Source: Saccharibacillus endophyticus | GTDB lineage: Bacteria > Bacillota > Bacilli > Paenibacillales > Paenibacillaceae | Assembly: GCF_013185185.1 (NCBI RefSeq) | Contig: NZ_JAAZWE010000011.1 | Location: 1 to 59,378, forward strand | Reading direction: 5' to 3' | Length of the DNA stretch: 59,378 nt | Shown: piece by piece, positions 27,938 to 40,339 of the stretch | Layout of the letters: each line of letters begins with the position of its first letter | Numbering within the stretch: the first letter of the stretch is position 1 | Position numbers and translations under genes: made by a program | The notes under the pieces: generated by a model | Told to the model about the DNA's origin: nothing | The model's database searches: none | Seen by the model: the letters and a program-made list of their open reading frames with translations, nothing else

Positions 27938-28408
27938 CTACCAGCGGTAGTGAGCAAACGCTTTGTTCGCTTCAGCCATTTTGTGCGTGTCTTCGCGTTT
28001 CTTCACGGATGCACCAGTGTTGTTCGATGCATCGATGATTTCAGCCGCCAGACGCTCTTCCATTGTCTTCTCGCCGCGGTTGCGGGAGTAGTTAACGAGC
28101 CAACGGAGACCGAGAGCTGTACGTCTTTCTGGCTTAACTTCGATCGGCACTTGATAGTTCGCACCGCCTACACGGCGAGCTTTAACTTCAAGAACTGGCA
28201 TGATGTTTTTGATTGCAGCTTCAAATACTTCCATCGGGTCATTGCCCGTACGTTCCTGAATCAATTTGAACGAGTTGTAAAGGATGTTTTGAGCTACACC
28301 GCGTTTTCCGTCGATCATGATGCGGTTGATCAGACGAGTAACCAGTTTGCTATTGTACACCGGATCCGGCAGTACGTCTCTTTTGGTAACTGGACCTTTG
28401 CGTGGCAT
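27938..28408 (-). CDS. rpsG: 30S ribosomal protein S7
   Basis: The 156-residue primary-binding protein organises the 30S head and sits near the E-site. It begins MPRKGPVTKRDVLPDPVYNS and ends KMAEANKAFAHYRW, both typical. A GGGGG-type ribosome site precedes the ATG by six bases. It follows rpsL by 46 bases. Confidence 0.97.
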   Translation of the reverse strand: MPRKGPVTKRDVLPDPVYNSKLVTRLINRIMIDGKRGVAQNILYNSFKLIQERTGNDPMEVFEAAIKNIMPVLEVKARRVGGANYQVPIEVKPERRTALGLRWLVNYSRNRGEKTMEERLAAEIIDASNNTGASVKKREDTHKMAEANKAFAHYRW

Positions 28409-28454
28409 GGATATCCCCCTTTCTCCGATAGTTGAACGCCCTCAGGCGCTCAAA

Positions 28455-28877
28455 TTAATTTTTCTTTTCTTTTGGACGCTTAGCGCCGTATTTCGAACGG
28501 GCTTGCATACGTCCGTTTACGCCTGCAGTATCAAGAGCACCGCGAACGATATGGTAACGTACACCCGCCAAGTCCTTTACGCGACCTCCGCGAACCAGCA
28601 CTACGCTGTGTTCTTGCAGGTTGTGTCCGATACCCGGAATGTAAGCAGTCACCTCGATACGGTTCGTCAGACGAACACGGGCATACTTACGAAGCGCGGA
28701 GTTAGGTTTACGTGGAGTCATTGTACCTACACGAGTGCAGACACCGCGTTTTTGCGGAGCGCTCAGGTTTGTTTCTTCACGTTTCAGTGCGTTGAAACCC
28801 TTTTGCAGTGCTGGGGATTTCGACTTCACGACTTTCGCTTGACGTCCTTTGCGGACGAGTTGGTTAATAGTTGGCAT
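28455..28877 (-). CDS. rpsL: 30S ribosomal protein S12
   Basis: The 140-residue protein at the decoding centre controls accuracy and is the classical streptomycin-resistance locus. TMTPRKPNSALRKYARVRL includes the conserved Lys of the PNSA loop; the second lysine-resistance site is in VRGGRVKDLAGVRYH. The start giving MPTINQLVRKGR is the family start, but an in-frame ATG two codons upstream (28883) has better spacing from the AAGGGGGT site, so the exact start is uncertain. Confidence 0.95.
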   Translation of the reverse strand: MPTINQLVRKGRQAKVVKSKSPALQKGFNALKREETNLSAPQKRGVCTRVGTMTPRKPNSALRKYARVRLTNRIEVTAYIPGIGHNLQEHSVVLVRGGRVKDLAGVRYHIVRGALDTAGVNGRMQARSKYGAKRPKEKKN

Positions 28878-29037
28878 TGTCATTGCCACCCCCTTCCCAT
28901 AATGGTAAACATCCTTGTTACAAACCGTTCCCTCAAGCCCACAGAGCCAGGTGGTTCATAAAAGAACAAATGAAAGTTTTTGCCCCAAGCGCTTAACGCT
29001 CCTGAAACAAAAACGTTCTCACACAGTTATGTCTTTC

Positions 29038-29286
29038 TCACTTCAGAACCGCAACCATCGCCGCGCCGACTTCGATTCCGCATGCCTTGCCAAGCTCTCG
29101 CATGGTTTCGACCTCGGTGATCTTCACGCCGGACTTCACGCACAACGATGTGATCTTTGCGATCATCCGCTGGTCTGCGTCCATGGCTACATAAACTTCA
29201 GAAGCTTCTCCAAGTTCAACCGCTCGCACGGTTTGCTTGGTGCCGATTTTAACATGAGCATCCTGAAGTCCTTTATCATTAGACAT
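29038..29286 (-). CDS. rplGB: L7Ae-like ribosomal protein (YbxF/RplGB type)
   Basis: The 82-residue protein belongs to the L7Ae/L30e family that binds RNA kink-turns. It has the usual GTKQTVRAVELGEASEVYVA at about 15-34 and the C-terminal GKACGIEVGAAMVAVL. In Bacillus, YbxF and its paralogue bind kink-turns, and YbxF associates with ribosomes. It is the first gene of the str unit, upstream of rpsL, with its own promoter at 29341-29370. A gap of 160 bases to rpsL holds nothing else I could recognise. Confidence 0.93.
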   Translation of the reverse strand: MSNDKGLQDAHVKIGTKQTVRAVELGEASEVYVAMDADQRMIAKITSLCVKSGVKITEVETMRELGKACGIEVGAAMVAVLK

Positions 29287-29340
29287 TCGGCATATCCTCC
29301 AAAAGACAGGATTATAACAACCTGCTCACGCACCTTTGCT

Positions 29341-29370
29341 ATATTAGCACTTGGCAGAACAGTATGTCAA
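29341..29370 (-). promoter_or_regulatory. Sigma-A promoter of the str operon
   Basis: The minus strand shows a perfect TTGACA (29370-29365), an 18-base spacer and TAATAT (29346-29341), just upstream of the L7Ae-like gene. A second TATAAT-like sequence a little further down lacks a good -35. Confidence 0.82.
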
Positions 29371-29431
29371 GCACAGAATGCAGGGTTTCCAGAAAGATTT
29401 CTCTTTCCTTCCACCCCGTTTCCGTTGCTAC

Positions 29432-29454
29432 GTAACGACTTACTCAGTCGTTAC
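29432..29454. other. Perfect hairpin across the rpoC stop codon
   Basis: GTAACGACT and AGTCGTTAC form a nine-base stem with a five-base loop. The stop codon of rpoC lies in the loop and stem edge (29442-29440). No T-run follows, so this is not a normal terminator. It may stabilise or process the mRNA. Confidence 0.75.
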
Positions 29455-32400
29455 GGGCTCCAAAGATTCTTCTCCGCTATCCGCGCCTTCCGGCTCTTCG
29501 AAGCGGATGTTGCGATAACGGCTCATACCTGTACCGGCAGGGATAAGCTTGCCGATCAGTACGTTTTCTTTCAGGCCGAGCAATTGGTCGACTTTGCCTT
29601 TGATCGCTGCGTCGGTAAGCACGCGCGTTGTTTCCTGGAAGGATGCTGCCGACAAGAACGAATCGGTTTCCAGCGACGCTTTCGTGATACCCAGCAGGAT
29701 CGGTTTGGCCACAGCCGGATCCTTACCGCTCAGGATGACTTCTTTATTCGCCTTCTCGTATTCGTGCATTTCCACGAACGAGCCTGGCAGCAGCGTCGTA
29801 TCGCCCGCATCGACGATGCGGATTTTGCGCAGCATCTGACGAATCATGACTTCGACGTGCTTATCGTTAATTTCTACGCCCTGGTTCCGGTATACGCGCT
29901 GAACTTCCTGAAGGATGTAGTTCTGCACGCCGCGGATGCCTTTGATGCGCAGCATTTCTTTAGGGTCGATCGAACCGTCAGTCAATTCGTCCCCTGCTTC
30001 AATGGTCATGCCTTCGCGAACGCGCAGACGGGAACCATAAGTAACAGCGTACGTTTTGCTTTCAGCCTCGCCTTGAACTTCGATTTCGCGACGATCTTTC
30101 GTTTCGCGAATCTCTTTCACGACGCCGTCGATTTCGCTGATCGTGGCCTGACCTTTAGGGTTACGGGCCTCGAACAACTCCTGGATACGCGGCAAACCTT
30201 GCGTGATGTCGTCGCCGGCAACGCCGCCGGTGTGGAACGTACGCATCGTGAGCTGGGTTCCCGGTTCTCCGATCGATTGGGCAGCGATGATGCCGACTGC
30301 TTCGCCGATTTCGACGTGTTTACCCGTAGCCAAGTTACGTCCGTAGCACTTTTTGCAGACGCCATGACGCGCGCGGCAGCTGAGTACGGAACGAATTTGG
30401 AGTTTTTCTACGCCGGCTTTAACGATTTCTTCGGCTTTGTCCGAAGTAATCAGTTCATTGCGACGCGCAATGATTTCATTCGTTTCCGGATGACGAACGG
30501 TTTCGAAGCAGTAACGGCCTTCGATACGGTCGTACAGATCTTCGATAACTTCTTTACCATCCTGGATACGGCTGACCATGAAGCCTTTGTCTGTTCCGCA
30601 GTCGTCTTCGCGAACGATAACGTCCTGGGCTACGTCGACCAGACGACGGGTCAGGTAACCCGAGTCGGCGGTACGAAGCGCGGTATCGGCCAGACCTTTA
30701 CGCGCACCGTGCGTAGACAGGAAGTATTCGAGGACCGTCAGGCCTTCGCGGAAGTTCGACTTGATCGGAAGTTCGATGATTCGTCCCGACGGGTTGGCCA
30801 TCAGACCGCGCATGCCGCCCAGCTGGGTGATCTGCGATTTGTTACCGCGGGCTTTGGAATCGACCATAAGCATGATGGAATTATAACGATCCATGGACTT
30901 CATCAGAATGTCACTGATTTGATCCTTGGCGTGCGACCAGATTTCGATAACACGGTCATACCGTTCTTCGTTGGTAATCAGACCGCGGCGATACTGATTC
31001 GTAATCACCGAAACCTTTTTATCCGACTCTTCCATCAGCGCTTTTTTCTCCGGCGGAACGACGACGTCAGATACAGCTACGGTTACGCCCGAACGAGTCG
31101 AGTACGTGAAGCCGAGCTGCTTGATTTCGTCGAGGATCATAGAGGTTTGAGTCGTCTGGTACACTTCGAAGCAACGTCCGATAATGTCTCCCAGATACTC
31201 TTTGCCGATCCCCTTCGTTTGCGGAGCGTTCATGATGCGGTCGGTGACGTTCTCCCCTTTTTCATAGATGAAGAAGTCTTCGGCCACGCCGTCGAACAGG
31301 TTCGCGCGAGTTGCATCGTTGATATACGGGAAGCTTGCCGGGAAAATCTCGTTAAAGATAATCCGACCTACCGTCGTAATCAGCATTGCATCTTGCTGCT
31401 TATCGGTGAAGCTTGTTTTATTGAGAGCTTTAACCGGAATCGCCACGCGAGCGTGGAGTTCGGCCGTGCCGCGCTGATAAGCGGACACCGCTTCGTTGAT
31501 GTTGCGCAAAATCATGCCTGCGCCCTTTGCTTGGTTGTTGTCCATCGTCAGGTAATACGTTCCGAGGACCATATCCTGCGAAGGAGTAACGACCGGCTTG
31601 CCGTCTTTCGGGTTCAGGATGTTACCGGAAGCGAGCATCAGGATGCGTGCTTCGGCTTGCGCTTCCGCGGACAGCGGAACGTGCACGGCCATTTGGTCGC
31701 CGTCGAAGTCGGCATTGTACGCCGTACATACGAGCGGGTGAAGGCGGATGGCTTTGCCTTCGACCAAGATCGGTTCGAACGCCTGGATACCGAGACGGTG
31801 AAGCGTAGGGGCACGGTTCAACAGAACCGGATGCTCCTTGATCACTTCTTCGAGTACATCCCAAACTTCAGCGCTTACGCGCTCAACTTTGCGTTTTGCA
31901 CTCTTGATATTGTGAGCAAGGCCTTTGTTGACCAGTTCTTTCATCACGAAAGGCTTGAACAGTTCCAGCGCCATTTCCTTCGGAAGACCGCATTGGTACA
32001 TTTTCAGGTTCGGACCTACGACGATAACGGAACGGCCGGAATAGTCGACCCGTTTACCGAGCAAGTTCTGACGGAAACGCCCTTGTTTACCTTTAAGCAT
32101 ATGGCTGAGGGATTTGAGCGGACGGTTACCCGGACCCGTAACAGGACGGCCGCGACGGCCGTTGTCGATCAGGGCGTCTACCGCTTCCTGCAGCATGCGC
32201 TTTTCGTTTTGGACGATGATGTCCGGTGCTCCCAGATCAAGCAGTCTTTTCAGACGGTTGTTCCGGTTGATCACGCGACGGTACAAATCGTTCAAGTCGG
32301 ACGTCGCGAAACGGCCGCCGTCGAGCTGTACCATCGGGCGCAGTTCCGGCGGGATAACCGGAAGCACGTCGAGAATCATCCAGTCCGGATTGTTACCCGA

Positions 32401-33054
32401 GCTCTTGAATGCTTCGATGACTTCCAGGCGTTTGATCGCCCGGCTTCTGCGTTGTCCCTGCGTAGTACGGAGTTCCTCTTTGAGGAACTCCAATTCTTTA
32501 TCGATATCCATGTCCTGAAGAAGTTTTTTGACGGCTTCAGCACCCATGCCGGCTTGGAATCCGTAACCGTATTTTTCACGGTAGCTGCGGTATTCTTTTT
32601 CCGACAGGAGTTGTTTTCTTTCCAAAGGCGTTTCGCCCGGATCGGTTACGACATAAGAAGCGAAGTAAATGACTTCTTCGAGCGAGCGCGGCGACATGTC
32701 CAGCGCCAGACCCATACGGCTCGGAATTCCTTTGAAGTACCAAATGTGGGAAACCGGAGCGGCGAGCTCGATATGGCCCATCCGTTCGCGGCGAACTTTT
32801 GCACGGGTAACTTCAACGCCGCAGCGATCGCAGACAACGCCTTTGTAACGTACCCGTTTGTATTTGCCGCAATGGCATTCCCAGTCTTTGGTCGGTCCGA
32901 AGATCTTTTCGCAGAAAAGACCTTCTTTCTCCGGTTTGAGCGTACGATAGTTGATCGTTTCCGGCTTTTTGACTTCGCCACGGGACCAAGAACGAATCTT
33001 GTCCGGCGAAGCGAGCCCGATCTTGATAAACTCGAAGTTGTTTACATCCAACAA
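29440..33054 (-). CDS. rpoC: RNA polymerase beta' subunit
   Basis: The 1204-residue catalytic subunit carries the Mg2+-binding NADFDGDQ motif in the first half, an N-terminal zinc site (CHCGKYK...CDRCG) near residues 60-78, and a second one near residues 815-900 (ending CKKCYGR). Length is normal for Firmicutes. A TTG start at 33054, with GGAGGG seven bases upstream, gives the usual MLDVNNFEFIKIGLASPD. It follows rpoB by 40 bases. Confidence 0.98.
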   Translation of the reverse strand: MLDVNNFEFIKIGLASPDKIRSWSRGEVKKPETINYRTLKPEKEGLFCEKIFGPTKDWECHCGKYKRVRYKGVVCDRCGVEVTRAKVRRERMGHIELAAPVSHIWYFKGIPSRMGLALDMSPRSLEEVIYFASYVVTDPGETPLERKQLLSEKEYRSYREKYGYGFQAGMGAEAVKKLLQDMDIDKELEFLKEELRTTQGQRRSRAIKRLEVIEAFKSSGNNPDWMILDVLPVIPPELRPMVQLDGGRFATSDLNDLYRRVINRNNRLKRLLDLGAPDIIVQNEKRMLQEAVDALIDNGRRGRPVTGPGNRPLKSLSHMLKGKQGRFRQNLLGKRVDYSGRSVIVVGPNLKMYQCGLPKEMALELFKPFVMKELVNKGLAHNIKSAKRKVERVSAEVWDVLEEVIKEHPVLLNRAPTLHRLGIQAFEPILVEGKAIRLHPLVCTAYNADFDGDQMAVHVPLSAEAQAEARILMLASGNILNPKDGKPVVTPSQDMVLGTYYLTMDNNQAKGAGMILRNINEAVSAYQRGTAELHARVAIPVKALNKTSFTDKQQDAMLITTVGRIIFNEIFPASFPYINDATRANLFDGVAEDFFIYEKGENVTDRIMNAPQTKGIGKEYLGDIIGRCFEVYQTTQTSMILDEIKQLGFTYSTRSGVTVAVSDVVVPPEKKALMEESDKKVSVITNQYRRGLITNEERYDRVIEIWSHAKDQISDILMKSMDRYNSIMLMVDSKARGNKSQITQLGGMRGLMANPSGRIIELPIKSNFREGLTVLEYFLSTHGARKGLADTALRTADSGYLTRRLVDVAQDVIVREDDCGTDKGFMVSRIQDGKEVIEDLYDRIEGRYCFETVRHPETNEIIARRNELITSDKAEEIVKAGVEKLQIRSVLSCRARHGVCKKCYGRNLATGKHVEIGEAVGIIAAQSIGEPGTQLTMRTFHTGGVAGDDITQGLPRIQELFEARNPKGQATISEIDGVVKEIRETKDRREIEVQGEAESKTYAVTYGSRLRVREGMTIEAGDELTDGSIDPKEMLRIKGIRGVQNYILQEVQRVYRNQGVEINDKHVEVMIRQMLRKIRIVDAGDTTLLPGSFVEMHEYEKANKEVILSGKDPAVAKPILLGITKASLETDSFLSAASFQETTRVLTDAAIKGKVDQLLGLKENVLIGKLIPAGTGMSRYRNIRFEEPEGADSGEESLEPVTTE

Positions 33055-33094
33055 GGAGCAACCCTCCCTATATGCGGTTCCTGATTTTTAAAAC

Positions 33095-36646
<3,552 letters not shown>

Positions 36647-37025
36647 CTATACTCACCCCTCAATGTCTACTCAACTTTAGGCACTTTTTGGATGAAAAAT
36701 GCCGAGTTTAAAAATTCCATTGCAGCCCTTACTTTGAATCACGTATAATGAATTCAAAACGAGCATGCCCCTTACATGCAGAAAAGCCCTTATCGAGTTA
36801 TTCGAAAAAAGAGCGGCGCAAGAACGGGTCATAAACCAAACTTTGCAAAATAAAACGTCGCTGCATGTCTTTCACACTGTCGTCGAAAAACCCAAGATAA
36901 AGCCGCAACTGCACATCAAAATATGAAGCCCCAAACAAAACCGCACTTCCTTTGCTGTTTTGCGGAGCCACTCACCATTTTAATATGCTAAAGCCACGTA
37001 GGGCATTCTATACTGACATTTTATA
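36647..37025 (-). other. Long rpoB leader, no gene
   Basis: About 370 untranslated bases lie between the promoter at 37026-37054 and the rpoB TTG. Weak inverted repeats can be seen (CAAAAC/GTTTTG, and GCATG/CATGC followed by TCGTTTTG), but none has a convincing terminator tail. No ORF with a ribosome site is present. It could host post-transcriptional control of rpoBC. Confidence 0.6.
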
Positions 37026-37054
37026 ACTATAACACGGCCAAACTCGCAGGTCAA
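37026..37054 (-). promoter_or_regulatory. Sigma-A promoter of rpoBC
   Basis: The minus strand shows TTGACC (37054-37049), a 17-base spacer and TATAGT (37031-37026). It lies just after the methyltransferase gene, giving rpoBC its own strong start separate from rplJL. Confidence 0.85.
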
Positions 37055-37093
37055 CCCCACTTTGCTATTTTCTCAAAAAGTTCGTTTTCTGCA

Positions 37094-37693
37094 CTAAAGA
37101 CTTTTTAACGCCTTGTAAATTCGATATCCTTTATCCTTCGTAACCTCATCCACCTGTTCAAACAATTCTTCAAGTTTCGCTTTTGCCGAAGGCGCTCCCT
37201 GCTTTTTCTGAATAACGATCCACAGCGAACCTCCAGGCTTCAAGCATGCGCTTGCCTGTTCAAACAGTCGATGCACCGTCTCTTTTCCCGCACGGATCGG
37301 AGGGTTACTGATAATAACATCAAATCGTTCCTGCGATACGGCCTCAAGCAAATCGCTTTGCACGGCTTTTGCCTGCGGTACGCCATTGGCTGCTGCATTC
37401 TCGCGCGCCAGCTCAATCGCCCGTTCATTCACATCCAGCATCATAATACTTGTCGCACCCAAAATTCCTGCCGCAATACCGATGGGTCCATATCCGCAAC
37501 CAACATCCAGTACAGAAGCTTTTTCCGGAATTTCCAATGCGTCAATAAGCACTCGGCTACCGTAATCGAGTCCGCTTTTGGAAAAGACACCGGCATCCGT
37601 CACCAATCGAACCTTCTTGCCACGCAGTTCAACTTCAATCGTTCTACGATCATGTTCGGCGGTAGGGCGGTTCGTATAGTAATGATCCGACAT
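37094..37693 (-). CDS. ybxB: RsmC-like class I methyltransferase (YbxB)
   Basis: This 199-residue SAM-dependent methyltransferase has DVGCGYGPIG (SAM-binding motif I, about 63-72) and NPPIRAGKE (the NPPxR motif IV) near 130. The family (COG2813) includes RsmC and RlmG, which methylate guanines in 16S and 23S rRNA; in Firmicutes this short form is unassigned. The ATG at 37693 has GGGGTTG six bases upstream; the longer frame reaching 37762 lacks a site. It sits between rplL and rpoB, as in other Bacillales, but after the rplL terminator. Confidence 0.85.
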   Translation of the reverse strand: MSDHYYTNRPTAEHDRRTIEVELRGKKVRLVTDAGVFSKSGLDYGSRVLIDALEIPEKASVLDVGCGYGPIGIAAGILGATSIMMLDVNERAIELARENAAANGVPQAKAVQSDLLEAVSQERFDVIISNPPIRAGKETVHRLFEQASACLKPGGSLWIVIQKKQGAPSAKAKLEELFEQVDEVTKDKGYRIYKALKSL

Positions 37694-37770
37694 TTGCTTC
37701 AACCCCTTTATCATCGATCGAAGACTTACGCGCTTTTCACGAGTTTTCGAGAAACGCACCAAATAAGAGA

Positions 37771-37804
37771 AAAGACCCCCGAAGCAGGATAACTTCGAGG
37801 GTCT
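37771..37804 (-). terminator. Terminator after rplL
   Basis: On the minus strand, AGACCCTCGAAG pairs with CTTCGGGGGTCT and is followed by TTTCTC. It lies 29 bases past rplL. The short T-run suggests partial read-through into ybxB. Confidence 0.82.
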
Positions 37805-37833
37805 GCCCTGTGTAATTCTTTATTGAAAAGAAA

Positions 37834-38193
37834 TTACTTAACTTCTACTGCAGCGCCAGCTTCTTCAAGCTTAGCTTTGATCGACTCAGCGTCTTCTTTA
37901 GAAGTTTTTTCTTTGATTGCTTTTGGAGCGTTGTCTACAACTTCTTTCGCTTCTTTCAGGCCAAGACCTGTGATTTCGCGAACAGCTTTGATAACGTTGA
38001 TCTTCGAAGCGCCAGCGCTTGTCAGGATAACGTCGAACTCGGATTGTTCAGCTTCTGCTGCTACTGCGCCGCCTGCTGCTGCTACTGGAGCTGCTGCAGT
38101 TACGCCGAATTCTTCTTCGATTGCTTTAACCAGGTCGTTCAGTTCCAATACAGTCATGCCTTTGATGGCTTCAAGGATTTGCTCGTTGCTCAT
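37834..38193 (-). CDS. rplL: 50S ribosomal protein L7/L12
   Basis: The 119-residue stalk protein is present in several copies and recruits translation factors. It has an N-terminal dimerisation domain, an alanine-rich hinge (AAAPVAAAGGAVAAEAE, about 33-50), and a C-terminal domain with KINVIKAVREITGLGLKEAK. It follows rplJ by 96 bases and ends at a terminator. Confidence 0.97.
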   Translation of the reverse strand: MSNEQILEAIKGMTVLELNDLVKAIEEEFGVTAAAPVAAAGGAVAAEAEQSEFDVILTSAGASKINVIKAVREITGLGLKEAKEVVDNAPKAIKEKTSKEDAESIKAKLEEAGAAVEVK

Positions 38194-38289
38194 GATTGAA
38201 CCTCCATTTGGGTATGTGGGATCAGCCGGTTAAGGCTGTCGATTTTGTGAAACGGGATAAAACGTTGTGCCTAAGATCGTTAAGCGATC

Positions 38290-38796
38290 TTACGCAGATT
38301 GTTGCTCGTCTTTGTCTGCAACGGCTTTGACTGCCAGCGCGAAATTGCGAACTGGAGCTTGAAGCACGCTGAGAAGCATCGACAGCAAACCTTCGCGGGA
38401 AGGCAGGGAAGCCAGTGCTTTCAGTTCGTCGGCACTTACTACGCGTCCTTCTACTACGCCGCCTTTAAGTTCCAGAGCGTCGTTCGTTTTTGCGAAGTCG
38501 TTCAGGATTTTAGCAGGCGTGACAGCGTCTTCCGTACCGAATGCGATAGCAGTCGGGCCAGCAAGAACAGCGTCAAGGTCGCTAAGTTCAGCAGCGGCAG
38601 TTGCGCGGCGAACCAACGAGTTTTTCAGAACCTGGAACTCGATGCCCGCTTCGCGAAGCTGTTTACGCAGCTCGGTAACTTGAGCAACGTTCAGACCACG
38701 ATAGTCGACAACCACGGTCGATACGCTTTCGCGCAGTTTACCAGCGATTACGTCTACCGACTCTTGTTTGGATTGAATCACTTTTGCGTTAGCCAA
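38290..38796 (-). CDS. rplJ: 50S ribosomal protein L10
   Basis: The 168-residue protein is the base of the L7/L12 stalk and, with L12, represses its own mRNA by binding the leader. A TTG start at 38796, six bases after GGAGGT, gives MANAKVIQSKQESVD, the family start; the frame extends to 38880 only by running through the leader. The C-terminal helix carries L12 dimers. Confidence 0.95.
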   Translation of the reverse strand: MANAKVIQSKQESVDVIAGKLRESVSTVVVDYRGLNVAQVTELRKQLREAGIEFQVLKNSLVRRATAAAELSDLDAVLAGPTAIAFGTEDAVTPAKILNDFAKTNDALELKGGVVEGRVVSADELKALASLPSREGLLSMLLSVLQAPVRNFALAVKAVADKDEQQSA

Positions 38797-39060
38797 ATCG
38801 TACACCTCCTGTTGAATTCGAGTGAAACGCCGGACCGCCGCAGCGGACGATTCGGTCGCCTCCACTTTTGCCACATTCAAGTAAACTTAACGTGCGGCGC
38901 ATGCAATAAGAAAAGCCTCCGCAGAAGACGAAGGCTTGACGAATCAGCAAAGCTGAAATTCTATCACACACCTCGGTAGGAAATTAAGCTCGAAAGCACC
39001 TACTGTCTACGGTAAGCATATTCAAATTTACCAGACCGTTCAAAGAACGGAATGAAACAG
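38797..39060 (-). ncRNA. L10 leader RNA
   Basis: The leader between promoter and rplJ contains TTTCCTACCGAGGTGTG, close to the conserved kink-containing part of L10 leaders known in Firmicutes, and a terminator-like hairpin at 38911-38937. Binding of L10(L12)4 is expected to reduce rplJL expression. Assignment is from motif recall. Confidence 0.78.
38911..38937 (-). terminator. Attenuator terminator in the L10 leader
   Basis: AAGCCTTCG pairs with CGGAGGCTT (one U-G pair), and TTTTCTTATT follows on the minus strand. It lies 115 bases before the rplJ start and could be the regulated terminator of the L10 leader. Confidence 0.78.
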
Positions 39061-39067
39061 CTTCTAC

Positions 39068-39096
39068 AGTTTATCTAAAAGGTTAACGTAAGTCAA
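39068..39096 (-). promoter_or_regulatory. Sigma-A promoter of rplJ-rplL
   Basis: The minus strand shows TTGACT (39096-39091), a 17-base spacer and TAAACT (39073-39068). It lies ten bases past the rplA stop. Confidence 0.82.
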
Positions 39097-39106
39097 CACT
39101 TTTTTA

Positions 39107-39799
39107 TTATCTGTACGAAGTTGTATTAACGCGAACGCTCGGTCCCATCGTTGCGGACATAGCTACGCCTTTCAGATAAACGCCTTTTGCAGCAGCTGGC
39201 TTAGCACGGTTCAGCGCGTCCATCAGTGCTTTCAGGTTTTCGTTCAACTGATCCTCACTGAACGACGCTTTGCCGATCGGTGCATGGATTTGGCCTGCTT
39301 TGTCCAGACGGTATTCGATTTTACCAGCCTTGATTTCTTGAACGGCTTTGGTAACGTCGAAAGTAACTGTACCTGCTTTAGGGTTAGGCATGAGGCCTTT
39401 ACCACCGAGCAGACGGCCCAGTTTACCGACTTCGCTCATCATGTCAGGCGTCGCTACGCAGACGTCAAACTCGAACCAACCTTGTTGGATCTTGTTGATC
39501 ATGTCCTGATCGCCTACGAAGTCCGCTCCGGCAGCTTCCGCTTCCTTCGCTTTTTCGCCTTTTGCAAATACCAGTACGCGTTGCGTTTTGCCCGTGCCGT
39601 GTGGCAGGACAACGACGCCGCGAACGGCTTGGTCTTGTTTACGCGGGTCTACGCCCAGACGTACTGCTGCTTCGACGGTTTCGTCGAATTTAGCTGTTGC
39701 AGTCTTTTTAACGAGACTTACAGCTTCAGCCGGTTCGTAAGTTGCTTCGCTGTCGAACAGCTTGGCAGCTTCTACGTATTTCTTACCGTGTTTAGCCAT
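39107..39799 (-). CDS. rplA: 50S ribosomal protein L1
   Basis: The 230-residue protein forms the mobile L1 stalk that moves deacylated tRNA out of the E-site. It begins MAKHGKKYVEAAKLFD. LGRLLGGKGLMPNPKAGTVT is a signature block. The ATG at 39799 has GGAGG upstream; the longer frame to 39853 overlaps the intergenic region after rplK. Confidence 0.97.
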   Translation of the reverse strand: MAKHGKKYVEAAKLFDSEATYEPAEAVSLVKKTATAKFDETVEAAVRLGVDPRKQDQAVRGVVVLPHGTGKTQRVLVFAKGEKAKEAEAAGADFVGDQDMINKIQQGWFEFDVCVATPDMMSEVGKLGRLLGGKGLMPNPKAGTVTFDVTKAVQEIKAGKIEYRLDKAGQIHAPIGKASFSEDQLNENLKALMDALNRAKPAAAKGVYLKGVAMSATMGPSVRVNTTSYR

Positions 39800-39890
39800 T
39801 GTGTATTCCTCCTTTGTGGTGTTAGCGGGTAACCCTCCCACATTATGCCGCACTTCCTGATGAGGCTCGGCTTTGGACGATGGTCAAGAA

Positions 39891-40316
39891 CTAGTCTTGA
39901 ATCGTGATGCCCATACTGCGAGCAGTACCTTCGACCATGCGCATAGCGGACTCTACGTTCGCAGCGTTAAGGTCAGGCATTTTTTGTTCAGCGATTTGAC
40001 GAACTGTATCGCGGTTAACCGTTGCAACTTTCTTTTTGTTCGGTTCGCCCGAACCTTTCTCGATCTTCGCAGCGACGCGCAGAAGAACTGCAGCCGGCGG
40101 AGTTTTCGTGATGAAAGTGAAAGAACGGTCTTCAAATACGGAGATCTCGACCGGAATGATCAGACCTGCTTGATCCGCTGTGCGAGCATTGAATTCTTTA
40201 CAGAATGCCATGATGTTCACACCTGCTTGACCCAATGCTGGACCTACTGGAGGCGCCGGGTTGGCTTTACCTGCAGGAATTTGAAGTTTCACCATTTTAA
40301 TAACTTTCTTTGCCAT
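39891..40316 (-). CDS. rplK: 50S ribosomal protein L11
   Basis: The 141-residue protein binds the GTPase-associated 23S region, where it also acts in RelA activation and thiopeptide sensitivity. KLQIPAGKANPAPPVGPALG near residues 11-30 is the conserved proline-rich hinge. It lies 23 bases after nusG. Confidence 0.97.
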   Translation of the reverse strand: MAKKVIKMVKLQIPAGKANPAPPVGPALGQAGVNIMAFCKEFNARTADQAGLIIPVEISVFEDRSFTFITKTPPAAVLLRVAAKIEKGSGEPNKKKVATVNRDTVRQIAEQKMPDLNAANVESAMRMVEGTARSMGITIQD

Positions 40317-40339
40317 TGAGAAACACCTCCTTGCGTTAA

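Noticed and set aside
28915..33084. A 1389-codon open frame on the plus strand opposite rpoC
   Set aside because: It is exactly antisense to the rpoC reading frame, lacks any recognisable domain, and arises from codon bias of a highly expressed gene. rpoC is certain.
38797..38880. N-terminal extension of rplJ by 28 codons
   Set aside because: It crosses the L10 leader; the TTG at 38796 has an ideal GGAGGT site and the family N-terminus.
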